The notes under the pieces: generated by a model | Databases searched by the model: none | Told to the model about the DNA's origin: nothing | The model's input: the letters and a program-made list of their open reading frames with translations, nothing else | In this document: one piece after another, positions 1 to 8,310 of the stretch | Layout: every line of letters begins with the position of its first letter | How positions within the stretch are numbered: the stretch's first letter is position 1 | Made by a program: the position numbers and the translations under genes | From: Bacteroidaceae bacterium | GTDB lineage: Bacteria; Bacteroidota; Bacteroidia; Bacteroidales; Barnesiellaceae_A | DNA: 64,000 bases | Reading direction: 5' to 3' | Assembly (NCBI GenBank): GCA_017522135.1 | Contig: JAFXAB010000028.1 | Span: forward strand, 1 to 64,000

Positions 1-1330
1 CCTCCAGTGTAAGTTCTCTTGAAAAATATTCTTTACGATTGGTAATTGGATTATTTTCACGAATAGTTACTCTTGCATCATTAAGACGCTGCCAAATACG
101 AAACTCTTGAAAAATCGGAGATGACTTTGGACAAACTTTGGGACCAATATGAATAGTTTTTGATTTACCATCTGCTTCAACAACGAGATTTTTTCCCTCA
201 AGTTCACAATTATCAAGATAGGACTTCTTACTCTTAAGAGGACGTTGATAGAAAATAATAACATCACGAATATCCTTCTTCAGTTGAGGAGTCAATTCTT
301 TATGAAAACAAGCCTGTCGCTCCCATATTTTTTCAAATTCATCTAAATAATCTTGGCGATAGAATACTTGATTTTTAAGGCTCTTGTGTCTATCCACATT
401 TATTTGTCGCCACAGAAACTCACCAACAGTAATATTATCAAAATATAATTGTTTACTTCTATCACCTATACTACCCAAGTAACCACTTGTCGAATTTATC
501 TCACCACAAATACTACATATAACATAAGCAACCTCTTCAATAGGCAATTTCTCCTTCAAAGCACGACTACGCCATTTGTAAGTCTGTAATTTTTTATCTG
601 CACCTTTATTCTCTGCTGTATAGATATTATATTTTGCAAAGAATATAGCTGAACACTTTGTTTGGGACTTACCATATAACTGCTTTTTCAAATCATCGGT
701 CAAGATATCAGTGTAGAATTGAGATTGATATGCCCATATTCGACTCAACTCATTCTCTAAATCGGAGAGATAAAAATCCGGTATATATTTCTTGCCATGC
801 AGTAGCACTTCGTAACAATACTCTCCGGGAGTTATATCATTTTCATAAAGATATTTTGCAACAGACATTCCATCTACAGCGTAACCTTCTTCAGCATTGG
901 CCTTTCTGCTACTCTTATAGCCACGTTTTTTATTTATGGCTAATAAAACACGTGCAAACTGCTCAAGTGAAATTTCTTGCCGCGTAGCATAAGCTCTCAA
1001 TCGTAATGTTTCATAAGTTGTATTCTTACCACTCTCGTTCAACAATGAATCCGAATTTATAATATTGTTTTTTAATAAGATAGACTTCAGAACATCACGA
1101 CGCAATTTATAACGTTGTAAATTACGACGGCTACTCCGTTTCAATGTTCTGTCTGCAGCAGTAGTAATAGCAGCTCCTTTCTCAAAATTGCTTTTTTCAT
1201 CAACAGTAAGAGGATTAACCCTCACACCCAAGCGTACAATAGATGATTTTTCTTCCTGACATTCGGCTTCATTCACAACTGCCCAGCCTATACTATTTGT
1301 CCCTAAATCCAGTCCTAATATCTTTTTCAT
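1..1330 (-). CDS. cas9: Type II-C CRISPR endonuclease Cas9, N-terminal part (truncated by window edge)
   Basis: RNA-guided DNA endonuclease. The minus-strand frame is open without a stop from the ATG at 1330 to base 2 (443 codons), so the rest lies outside the window. Seen directly: a RuvC-I motif (ILGLDLGTNSIGWAV, catalytic Asp8) and an arginine-rich bridge helix at about residues 61-81 (RTLKRSSRRNLQRYKLRR). Also seen are a segment ARVLLAINKKRGYKSSRK near 126-143, a CxxC pair at 272/275, and KVCPKSSPIFQEFRIWQRL near 398-416. These match the large II-C Cas9 proteins of Bacteroidota, usually about 1400 residues, so HNH, RuvC-II/III and the PAM-reading domain are missing here. The gene is visibly more A+T-rich than the core genes that follow, which fits horizontal acquisition. 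cas1, cas2 and the array probably lie to the left. Confidence 0.93.
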   Translation of the reverse strand, partial: MKKILGLDLGTNSIGWAVVNEAECQEEKSSIVRLGVRVNPLTVDEKSNFEKGAAITTAADRTLKRSSRRNLQRYKLRRDVLKSILLKNNIINSDSLLNESGKNTTYETLRLRAYATRQEISLEQFARVLLAINKKRGYKSSRKANAEEGYAVDGMSVAKYLYENDITPGEYCYEVLLHGKKYIPDFYLSDLENELSRIWAYQSQFYTDILTDDLKKQLYGKSQTKCSAIFFAKYNIYTAENKGADKKLQTYKWRSRALKEKLPIEEVAYVICSICGEINSTSGYLGSIGDRSKQLYFDNITVGEFLWRQINVDRHKSLKNQVFYRQDYLDEFEKIWERQACFHKELTPQLKKDIRDVIIFYQRPLKSKKSYLDNCELEGKNLVVEADGKSKTIHIGPKVCPKSSPIFQEFRIWQRLNDARVTIRENNPITNRKEYFSRELTLE

Positions 1331-1412
1331 ATAGAGTATTTATTTATTTTCTATTTTTTCGCAAGTTAGGAAAAATTTATGAAAAACTATTCTTTTAGTT
1401 TTAAAAATCTCG

Positions 1413-1420
1413 TATATTTG
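1413..1420 (+). promoter_or_regulatory. -7 promoter element of tracrRNA
   Basis: TATATTTG fits the Bacteroidota -7 consensus TAnnTTTG and lies immediately upstream of the anti-repeat. No clear -33 TTG is seen at the ideal distance. Confidence 0.6.
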
Positions 1421-1508
1421 CAACACAAAATTTCATCAATTCACAATAAGGATTATTCCGTTGTGAAAACATTTAAAGTGGGGGCACTTGGTTGCTCTCG
1501 CTTTTTTT
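1421..1508 (+). ncRNA. Predicted tracrRNA, divergent from cas9
   Basis: Trans-activating CRISPR RNA expected to pair with pre-crRNA repeats and dock on Cas9. It starts just after a TATATTTG -7 element. Bases 1427-1447 form the likely anti-repeat. CACAATAAGG followed by TTCCGTTGTG (1442-1465) forms the nexus-type stem that Neisseria and Bacteroidota II-C tracrRNAs share (an ACAATAAGG core). A 10-bp stem (1477-1486 with 1493-1502, partly G-U) and a T-run form an intrinsic terminator. The exact 5' end is inferred. If the anti-repeat is right, the genomic repeats should begin with something close to TTGTGAATTG. Confidence 0.82.
1477..1508 (+). terminator. Intrinsic terminator of tracrRNA
   Basis: A 10-bp stem, AGTGGGGGCA with TGCTCTCGCT including G-U pairs, a 6-base loop and a run of T at 1502-1508. 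Confidence 0.75.
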
Positions 1509-1621
1509 GTACTTATTTGAATGTATATATTATTTAACACACCTATCACAAATAATTGCACATGTGTAGGAGTAGATTTGCAGTGTGAATGGATGTTTAA
1601 CGTTGACAAATTTATATAGCT

Positions 1622-1949
1622 ATGATGTGCGCAATGGAGCGATTTGTGATGCAACCGAGCGAGTGTGCGGGTTGGTGGATGGTGGTGGATACTGCCAATT
1701 TTATCTCTGTAAGATTTAAGGAGGGTGAGTTTGACGAAACGATGCTTCCCATTATTCACTCTATGCCCGGCGATACTGCCAAGAGCAAGGCCGACAGGAT
1801 GATAAGGTCGATTACCGACATAGAACATTATGTAGATGTGTATCACCATAATATTGCTTTTGGCAAGGAGTGTCGCGCGGTGTCATGGGCTTTTTGAGGT
1901 AAATGATGATATAGGTCGGGTGGCTTTGATTGCGGCCACATACGAATAA
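1622..1949 (+). pseudogene. Small hypothetical protein gene, probably frameshifted near its 3' end
   Basis: I do not recognise the family. A 91-codon frame from 1622 stops at 1895-1897. Its product reads like real protein (CAMERFVMQPSECAGWW near the start, ADRMIRSITDIEHYV later). In the +1 frame the sequence continues past that stop as GLFEVNDDIGRVALIAATYE to a TAA at 1947-1949. This suggests a one-base insertion near 1860-1895, or less likely a programmed shift. A TAGATTTG promoter-like element lies at 1573-1580. The gene sits between the CRISPR locus and the next gene and could be a remnant of acquired DNA. Confidence 0.4.
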
Positions 1950-1981
1950 TCGGGTCTGCACAATTTATCTTTTTCGTCGTA

Positions 1982-2013
1982 TTTGGGTGATAATTTCATT
2001 TTTTATAACTTTG
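1982..2013 (+). promoter_or_regulatory. Promoter of the leucine-rich-repeat protein gene
   Basis: TTTG at 1982-1985, a 20-base spacer and TAACTTTG at 2006-2013 match the Bacteroidota primary-sigma consensus. The ATG at 2044 lies about 30 bases downstream. Confidence 0.65.
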
Positions 2014-2043
2014 TACTTATATTGCGCAACCTACTTTATTTTG

Positions 2044-3297
2044 ATGAATATGAAAAGACATTTACTGCTTTTTGTGGCTCTCATAGCCATGGTTAATCAG
2101 CTCTATGCCGATGTGATTGAAGGACAATGCGGCGATGATGTTGTATATGTGTACAACACCGATACTCGCCACATGGTTGTCAGGGGCAATGGTGCCATGT
2201 ATGACTACGACCAAGATAATACAGGACCTTTCTATGCGTTGTCTCATCATATGAACACTCTTGCCATAGAAGAAGGTGTGACTCATATAGGCAACAGAGC
2301 CTTCTGGGGATGCTACGCATTGGGTGGGACGATAGAATTGCCATCAAGTGTCACAAGTATTGGCAATGAAGCTTTCTATGGTTGCAATTATTTGACCGGA
2401 CTTGTTATGAGCCCATCGGTCGTAGCGATTGGTGATTATGCATTCGGGTCGTGCTTTTCGCTTGAATGTGCACTGCTTCTTCCCGATTGCTTGGAGACGA
2501 TAGGTGAAGGTGCATTTACCGGTTGCAAGAAACTACAAGGCGATTTATTGATACCCAATTCGGTAAAAACAATAGGCAACAACGCCTTTGGCGAGTGTGA
2601 AGGCTTTACAGGAATGCTTTATTTGGGTTCTTCATTGGAGACAATCGGAGAGCGTGCTTTTGCGGCTTTAAATATTACAGGAAGTCTTGTTATTCCCGAG
2701 ACTGTCACAAGCATAGGTTGCTCGGCATTTGAGGATTGTAAGAATTTGACCGGAGATGTTGTTATTCCCAAGGGTGTAACGACCATTGAGGATGGTGTAC
2801 TGCGCAATTGCAGTGGCATTACAGGAATAACCCTTCTTGGGCAAGTGACTCACATTCGCAATTCGGCCTTCAGCCATTGCACATCTTTAGTCGATTTTGT
2901 CTGTTACGCAACTACTCCACCCGATGCAACAGAATACTATGTATTTGACAATACGCCCTTGAATACTGTATACGTACCAGCCGAATCGGTTGATATGTAC
3001 AAGGAGGCTCCGGTATGGAAAGATTTTGAAATTCTTCCCATCGGAGGCAGTGGCATATCAAGCCCTCTTCATGGGAGTAATGTGTGTGTTTCTTTACAGA
3101 ACGGCATATTGATGGTAAAAGCAGGAAACGGACTACTCAAAGGTGTTAGCCTCGTTGATGCAAACGGAGTAGAAGTACTTTCCGACAGAAGAGTTTCATC
3201 TTCTGTCGAATTGGATATGTCGTCTGTTTCATCGGGCATTTATCTTGTAAATGTTGTCACCAATACAGGACACTATTGCCGTAAGGTTGTAAAGTAA
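2044..3297 (+). CDS. Secreted BspA-type leucine-rich-repeat protein with T9SS sorting domain
   Basis: Cell-surface or secreted protein of 417 residues. An N-terminal signal peptide (MKRHLLLFVALIAMVNQLYA) is followed from about residue 60 by roughly nine LRR_5/BspA repeats of about 23 residues with the pattern IGNxAFxGCxxLTG. The last 80 residues resemble a T9SS type A sorting domain and end in GIYLVNVVTNTGHYCRKVVK. BspA-type repeats are linked to adhesion and host-protein binding in oral and gut Bacteroidales; the ligand here is unknown. An in-frame upstream ATG at 1930 is rejected because the promoter lies downstream of it and the peptide from 2044 gives a proper signal sequence. T9SS PorU/PorV candidates lie near 48-57 kb. 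Confidence 0.82.
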   Translation: MNMKRHLLLFVALIAMVNQLYADVIEGQCGDDVVYVYNTDTRHMVVRGNGAMYDYDQDNTGPFYALSHHMNTLAIEEGVTHIGNRAFWGCYALGGTIELPSSVTSIGNEAFYGCNYLTGLVMSPSVVAIGDYAFGSCFSLECALLLPDCLETIGEGAFTGCKKLQGDLLIPNSVKTIGNNAFGECEGFTGMLYLGSSLETIGERAFAALNITGSLVIPETVTSIGCSAFEDCKNLTGDVVIPKGVTTIEDGVLRNCSGITGITLLGQVTHIRNSAFSHCTSLVDFVCYATTPPDATEYYVFDNTPLNTVYVPAESVDMYKEAPVWKDFEILPIGGSGISSPLHGSNVCVSLQNGILMVKAGNGLLKGVSLVDANGVEVLSDRRVSSSVELDMSSVSSGIYLVNVVTNTGHYCRKVVK

Positions 3298-3331
3298 GCC
3301 CATTGTGACGAAAAGCAGACGTGCAATAGAG

Positions 3332-3362
3332 TTGCAGTTGTGATACAAAATAATTACCTTTG
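3332..3362 (+). promoter_or_regulatory. Promoter of the GH13 gene
   Basis: TTG at 3332-3334, 20 bases, then TACCTTTG at 3355-3362. The start codon is 45 bases downstream. Confidence 0.65.
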
Positions 3363-3406
3363 CCTGCAATTATAGGTAATAATTTTAAAATCACAATTAT
3401 AATCTT

Positions 3407-4840
3407 ATGAAACACATTTTACTATCAGCAGCAACTGCGGTTGCTGTGTCGATGAGCCTTGCAGGCTGTAGCGACAAGGCTACACAAGCCCCCGGCGAGA
3501 TTACTAACGATGAGGTTATCTTGCATGCATGGTCGTGGTCGTTCAACACCATTGGCGAAAACATGAAGTTGATAGCCGAGTCGGGCTATGACATGGTGCA
3601 AACATCTCCTGCACAAACATGCTTTGTAGGTGAGGATGGAGGCCTTGCCTTGTGGAGTGAAGAGGGCGACACCATACGTGGCAAATGGTACTATTACTAT
3701 CAGCCTATCGACTGGAAGATAGGCAATTATATGCTTGGCTCGCGCGACGAGTTCAAGGCCATGTGCGACAGTGCCAACAAATATGGCGTGCGCGTGTTGG
3801 TAGACGTGCTGCCCAACCACGTAGCTATAGACCATACCGCTGTAACTGCGGCTCTCGACAGCGTTGTAGGCGGTCATGAGAACTTGTTCCATGCCAACGG
3901 ATTTACCGACATTACACAATGGAATGATCGCTATGAGTGTACTACCGGTATGATGGGTAAACTACCCGACGTAAATACCGAAAACCCCGAGTTCCAATAC
4001 TACTACATGAAGTATGTCAACGACCTCATCGCTTGCGGTGCACGTGGTTTTCGCTACGACACAGCCAAGCACATAGGCTTGCCCAGCGACCCCACCGATG
4101 CCAAGTCGGAGCGTAACAACTTCTGGGATATCGCTACCGGTCGCGAAGCCATCAAGGACATCACACTGCTCTACCCCGACAGCCTCTTTATCTATGGCGA
4201 AGTGTTGCAGGACAAGAATGTAAAAGAGCTGGAGTATGCCGAGTATATGGATCTCACAGCAAGCAACTATGGCGGAGCCCTGCGCCATGCACTCGAGCAA
4301 CACAACTACCATGCCACCAATCTTGCCGAGTGGCATCATCCGGTATCGCCCAATCGCTTGGTAACATGGGTTGAGTCGCACGACACTTACTGCAATGGAC
4401 ATGAGTCGGCAGGTATAAGCGACGAGCTTATCCGTCAAGGCTATGTGTTCCTCACAGCCCGTCAACACGGTACGCCCCTATTCTACAGCCGTCCTGCAGG
4501 TAGCACACGCGACAATTATTATGGCAACAACCGTGTAGGCGAGCGCGGTAACGACGAGTTCTTCCACCCCGAGGTTGTAGCAGCCATTGCCTTCCGCAAG
4601 GCCATGAGCGGATGCGCTGAGCAAGTAGAGGCTACAGAAAACGGAGCGGTTATCGAGGTGATGCGTGGCGATAAGGGTACAGCCCTCATCAATATCAGCC
4701 AAGAGGCTCAAACCATCTCAATGCCCACCACTCTACCTGCCGGCAAATACACCGACAAAGTACACAACACCACCTTCATCGTAGCCGACGGCTCTATCAG
4801 TGGCGAGTTAGCCCCCCTTGCATCATACATAATATATTGA
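3407..4840 (+). CDS. Alpha-amylase family (GH13) lipoprotein
   Basis: Glycoside hydrolase acting on alpha-glucans such as starch or maltodextrins; 477 residues. The N-terminus has a lipoprotein signal with lipobox LAGC (Cys21), so it is probably anchored in an outer or periplasmic membrane leaflet. The four GH13 motifs are visible: DVLPNHV (region I), GFRYDTAKH with the nucleophile Asp near 218, IYGEVL with the acid/base Glu near 264, and WVESHDTY with the transition-state Asp near 325. A short C-terminal beta domain ends the chain. It has its own promoter and terminator and no SusC/SusD genes beside it, so it stands alone rather than in a polysaccharide-utilisation locus. Confidence 0.9.
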   Translation: MKHILLSAATAVAVSMSLAGCSDKATQAPGEITNDEVILHAWSWSFNTIGENMKLIAESGYDMVQTSPAQTCFVGEDGGLALWSEEGDTIRGKWYYYYQPIDWKIGNYMLGSRDEFKAMCDSANKYGVRVLVDVLPNHVAIDHTAVTAALDSVVGGHENLFHANGFTDITQWNDRYECTTGMMGKLPDVNTENPEFQYYYMKYVNDLIACGARGFRYDTAKHIGLPSDPTDAKSERNNFWDIATGREAIKDITLLYPDSLFIYGEVLQDKNVKELEYAEYMDLTASNYGGALRHALEQHNYHATNLAEWHHPVSPNRLVTWVESHDTYCNGHESAGISDELIRQGYVFLTARQHGTPLFYSRPAGSTRDNYYGNNRVGERGNDEFFHPEVVAAIAFRKAMSGCAEQVEATENGAVIEVMRGDKGTALINISQEAQTISMPTTLPAGKYTDKVHNTTFIVADGSISGELAPLASYIIY

Positions 4841-4876
4841 TACAAGCATAGCTCTGCCAATAACATCAAATATCAG

Positions 4877-4917
4877 ACAACATCGATATGCTTTAGCGTG
4901 TCGATGTTGTTTTTTTT
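4877..4917 (+). terminator. Intrinsic terminator after the GH13 gene
   Basis: Stem 4877-4891 with 4896-4910 (outer ten pairs perfect, ACAACATCGA with TCGATGTTGT) followed by eight T. Confidence 0.85.
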
Positions 4918-4937
4918 AAGGTTTTGTATTAACTTCG
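4907..4937 (+). promoter_or_regulatory. Promoter-like element of the HAD gene, overlapping the preceding terminator
   Basis: TTG at 4907-4909, 20 bases, TAACTTCG at 4930-4937 (one mismatch to TAnnTTTG). The -33 part lies inside the terminator stem of the upstream gene. Confidence 0.45.
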
Positions 4938-4962
4938 CACCGGTAAACCAGACATCAAGCGC

Positions 4963-5610
4963 ATGACAATAAACCACGACACAGATGCACTCATCTTCGA
5001 CATGGATGGTACAATGTGGGATGCAGTAGACACATATGCCGAGATATGGAACATGGCATTTGTGCGCGAGGGCATAGAACGACGCATTACACGCAACGAC
5101 CTATTGGCACTCATTGGCACGCCCATCGACGACATCATGCGACACTTTGTACAAGCCGATCAGGTAGAACATCTACTCGAGACCATTGCCGAATTGGTCA
5201 TTACCGAGCTTCCTCGATTGGGAGGCAAGCTATACGAAGGTGTACAAGATGGCATCGCCCAACTCGCCAAGCACTACAAGTTGTTTATGTTGAGCAACTG
5301 CGATGAGCTTGAGCTACCCATTTTTGTGCGATATGCCGGCATAGAGTCATACATAACAGACACACTTGCCTACGGAAACACCCGCCTGCACAAAGCCGAA
5401 AACATACGCTTGCTGGCCGAGAAACACCATCTGCGACATCCCGTATATATTGGAGACACCGACGGCGATTGTCGTGAAGCACACCGAGCCGGAATACCTT
5501 TCGTGTGGATGAGCTACGGATTTGGTACAACCGACAACGCAGAATTGCAATTTGACAATTTTACCGACATGACAAAATACTTTATCAAATTGCAACCCAC
5601 CAACAAGTAA
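4963..5610 (+). CDS. HAD-family phosphatase (phosphoglycolate phosphatase-like)
   Basis: Cytosolic haloacid-dehalogenase phosphohydrolase of 215 residues. Motif I is IFDMDGTMWD with nucleophile Asp13 and Asp15. Motif II is the Ser of MLSNCDE near 107. Motif IV is GDTDGDCREA near 164-173. The helical cap between motifs I and II is that of the Gph/PGMB group. The substrate cannot be told from sequence; phosphoglycolate or another small phosphate ester is possible. The M24 peptidase gene follows after 26 bases, so the two are probably co-transcribed. Confidence 0.8.
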   Translation: MTINHDTDALIFDMDGTMWDAVDTYAEIWNMAFVREGIERRITRNDLLALIGTPIDDIMRHFVQADQVEHLLETIAELVITELPRLGGKLYEGVQDGIAQLAKHYKLFMLSNCDELELPIFVRYAGIESYITDTLAYGNTRLHKAENIRLLAEKHHLRHPVYIGDTDGDCREAHRAGIPFVWMSYGFGTTDNAELQFDNFTDMTKYFIKLQPTNK

Positions 5611-5636
5611 ATAATAAATCATAAAATAACAATCGT

Positions 5637-6812
5637 ATGTATACACCCGAATTTGCTTCAGAGATAAACAATCGTAAAGCCAAGATTGTAGCCGCACTGA
5701 AGGCTATGAATACCGATGCCATACTCATTGGCACAAATGTAAACAATTACTACATAGCCGGTCGCGTATTCAGTGGCTATGTATATATCAATAGTGAAGG
5801 CTTCATACACTACTATGTAAAGCGACCTGCACTTTTGAAAGGCGACAATGTAACCTACATACGCAAGCCCGAGGACATCCCCGCACTCCTGCAACAAGCC
5901 GGAGTATCAATGCCCGCAACACTCGCACTTGAAATGAACTTTATGTCTTACAGCGATGTAAGCCGTCTGGCCAAGTCGTTCCCCGAGTCTACACCCACCA
6001 ACGGCTCGGCCATTATGAGCTATGTGCGCTCGACCAAGACAGCCTACGAGATAGAAAAGATACGACAATCGGCACAAGGGCACATGAGCGTATACAAAAA
6101 TCTGCAAGGCATATACCATCCCGGTATGACCGACATCGAATTGCAGATTGAGATAGAGGCACGCCTGCGTCGTGCCGGATGCTTGGGTATCTTCCGCGTA
6201 GCAGGCCCCAGCATGGAGGTATTTATGGGTAGCCTCATCAGTGGCGACAATGCCGACAACCCTTCGCCCTACGACTTTGCCATGGGAGGCGCAGGTCTTG
6301 ACAGCTCTCTGCCCGGTGGTTGCAACGGAACGATATTGAAACCCGGCATGAGCACAATGGTAGACCTATGCGGTAACTTCACAGGTTATATGAGCGATAT
6401 TTCGCGTACATACTCGGTGGGTACAATGAGCGAATTGGCACAAAAGGCACACAACTGCTCTATTGCCATACACCATGCCCTGATGGAAATAGCTCGCCCC
6501 GGTGTGAAAGCCGCCGATATATACAACCTCTCGCGCACAATGGCCGAAGAAGCCGGTCTCGGAGAGTACTTCATGGGTCACAACCAACAAGCCGGTTTTG
6601 TGGGTCACGGTGTAGGTATCGAAATCAACGAGTCGCCCGTATTGGCACCCCGCTCACGCGACGTGCTTGAGGCCGGTAACGTGATAGCCTTCGAGCCCAA
6701 GTTTGTCATCCCCGGCACAGGTGCTGTAGGTATCGAAAACACCTACCTCATCACAGCCGACGGTATAGAAAACCTCACAGACTTCACCGAAGAAATCATG
6801 CCCCTCGACTAA
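5637..6812 (+). CDS. M24 family metallopeptidase (Xaa-Pro aminopeptidase-like)
   Basis: Cytosolic dinuclear-metal peptidase of 391 residues, likely removing N-terminal residues that precede proline. The N-terminal creatinase-type domain covers about residues 1-130 and the pita-bread catalytic domain the rest. The five metal ligands are visible: Asp near 242 and 253 (MVDLCGN and SDISRTYS), His near 323 (FVGHGVGIE), Glu near 352 (IAFEPKF) and Glu near 366 (GIENTY). Length and layout fit the family. It lies in a co-directional run between the HAD phosphatase and the nucleotidyltransferase gene (44-base gap). Confidence 0.85.
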   Translation: MYTPEFASEINNRKAKIVAALKAMNTDAILIGTNVNNYYIAGRVFSGYVYINSEGFIHYYVKRPALLKGDNVTYIRKPEDIPALLQQAGVSMPATLALEMNFMSYSDVSRLAKSFPESTPTNGSAIMSYVRSTKTAYEIEKIRQSAQGHMSVYKNLQGIYHPGMTDIELQIEIEARLRRAGCLGIFRVAGPSMEVFMGSLISGDNADNPSPYDFAMGGAGLDSSLPGGCNGTILKPGMSTMVDLCGNFTGYMSDISRTYSVGTMSELAQKAHNCSIAIHHALMEIARPGVKAADIYNLSRTMAEEAGLGEYFMGHNQQAGFVGHGVGIEINESPVLAPRSRDVLEAGNVIAFEPKFVIPGTGAVGIENTYLITADGIENLTDFTEEIMPLD

Positions 6813-6856
6813 CTCATTCAACAAAGCAAAGTATCAGAAACAATTCCATAACAGCT

Positions 6857-8275
6857 ATGCACAAGCACCTCGAACAACCGGTATTTAAGCTCATAGGCCA
6901 AGTGGCCGATGAATTACAACGCCCATGCTTTGTGATAGGCGGATATGTACGCGACATCGTACTATGTCGCCAATCGAAAGACATTGATGTTGTAACATTG
7001 GGTAGCGGTATAGAACTTGCTGAGGCCTTGTGCAGAAAGCTGGGACGTCGAGCTCACTTGTCGGTATTTCGCAATTTTGGCACAGCACAGGTCAAGTATC
7101 GCAACGGTAATGATACGTGGGAGGTAGAGTTTGTGGGTGCACGTCGCGAATCGTACTCACACGACTCACGCAAGCCCATTGTAGAAGATGGCACCTTGCA
7201 AGACGACCAAAACCGTCGCGACTTTACCATCAATGCCCTGGCACTGTGCCTCAACAGCGAGCGATATGGCGAGTTGGTAGATCCCTTCGACGGTATTGGA
7301 GATATAGAGCGTGAGATTATACGCACACCACTCGACCCCGACATCACATTCAGCGACGACCCCTTGCGCATGATGCGCGCCATACGCTTTGCCACGCAAC
7401 TCAACTTTCGCATTTACCCCGACACCTTCGATGCGATAAAGCGAAATAAAGAGCGCATCAAAATCATTTCGCGCGAGCGCATTGCCGACGAGTTGGGTAA
7501 AATAATACGTTCCGACATCCCGTCTCGTGGATTTATCCTACTCGACGAGTGCGGACTGCTACCCTACATCTGCCCCGAATTGTCGGCACTGAAAGGCACT
7601 GAAACCATCGATGGTCGCGGGCACAAAGACAACTTCTACACCACCCTCACAGTACTCGACAACGTAGCCCTGCGATCACGCAACGAATGGTTGCGTTGGG
7701 CAGCACTCTTCCACGACATTGCCAAGCCTCGCACCAAACGATACGACGCCCGACTGGGGTGGACTTTCCACAACCACAACTTTGTAGGAGCCAAGATGAT
7801 ACCCGGCATCTTTCGAGCCATGAAGTTACCTCTCAATGAGCACATGAAGTATGTACAGAAGCTCGTAGAACTACACATGCGCCCCATCGTGCTGGCAGAA
7901 GAAGAAGTTACCGACTCGGCTGTACGCCGTCTGCTCTTTGACGCCGGAAACGATATTGAAGAGTTGATGCTCCTATGCGAAGCCGATATCACATCGCGCA
8001 ACGCCGAGAAGGTGCGCAAGTACCTCGACAACTTTGCACTTGTACGTCGCAAGCTCGAGGAGATAGAGGAGAAAGACCGAGTACGCAACTTCCAGCCACC
8101 CGTTGGCGGAGAGGAGATTATGGAATACTTTGCCCTACCCCCTTCGCGCGAAGTGGGCGAGCTGAAAAGTGCCATTAAAAATGCCATTCTCGACGGTATT
8201 ATCCCCAACGAGCGTGCTGCTGCATGGCAATATATGCTCGAACAAGCCGCTCAAATGGGTATTGAGAAGAAGTAA
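6857..8275 (+). CDS. CCA-adding-type tRNA nucleotidyltransferase with HD domain
   Basis: Class II polynucleotidyltransferase family, 472 residues; probably adds or repairs the 3' CCA of tRNA. The N-terminal head has the GGYVRDIV motif near residue 28 and the catalytic DIDVV near 43. A conserved RRDFTINAL segment (near 120) and DPLRMMRAIRFA (near 168) follow. An HD phosphohydrolase domain begins near 260, with LFHDIAKPRT at about 284. This architecture is usual in Bacteroidota. Poly(A) polymerase activity is an alternative within the same family, but no separate cca gene is seen in the window to argue for it. Confidence 0.87.
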   Translation: MHKHLEQPVFKLIGQVADELQRPCFVIGGYVRDIVLCRQSKDIDVVTLGSGIELAEALCRKLGRRAHLSVFRNFGTAQVKYRNGNDTWEVEFVGARRESYSHDSRKPIVEDGTLQDDQNRRDFTINALALCLNSERYGELVDPFDGIGDIEREIIRTPLDPDITFSDDPLRMMRAIRFATQLNFRIYPDTFDAIKRNKERIKIISRERIADELGKIIRSDIPSRGFILLDECGLLPYICPELSALKGTETIDGRGHKDNFYTTLTVLDNVALRSRNEWLRWAALFHDIAKPRTKRYDARLGWTFHNHNFVGAKMIPGIFRAMKLPLNEHMKYVQKLVELHMRPIVLAEEEVTDSAVRRLLFDAGNDIEELMLLCEADITSRNAEKVRKYLDNFALVRRKLEEIEEKDRVRNFQPPVGGEEIMEYFALPPSREVGELKSAIKNAILDGIIPNERAAAWQYMLEQAAQMGIEKK

Positions 8276-8310
8276 CGATACAAGCACAATAACAGAGAAA
8301 CGAGCAGACG

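Noticed and set aside
1436..1849. A minus-strand frame of 137 codons over the tracrRNA region
   Set aside because: It overlaps the predicted tracrRNA and terminator, and the product has no recognisable motif; the opposite strand carries better-supported features.
1331..2043. CRISPR array next to cas9
   Set aside because: I looked for regularly spaced direct repeats here and found none. The array is expected beyond the left edge.
1930..2043. Extended start for the leucine-rich-repeat protein
   Set aside because: It would begin upstream of the only good promoter and would bury the signal peptide.
4907..4937. Transposon or attachment site at the terminator/promoter overlap
   Set aside because: The inverted repeat is fully explained as an intrinsic terminator with a T-run; there are no target-site duplications.
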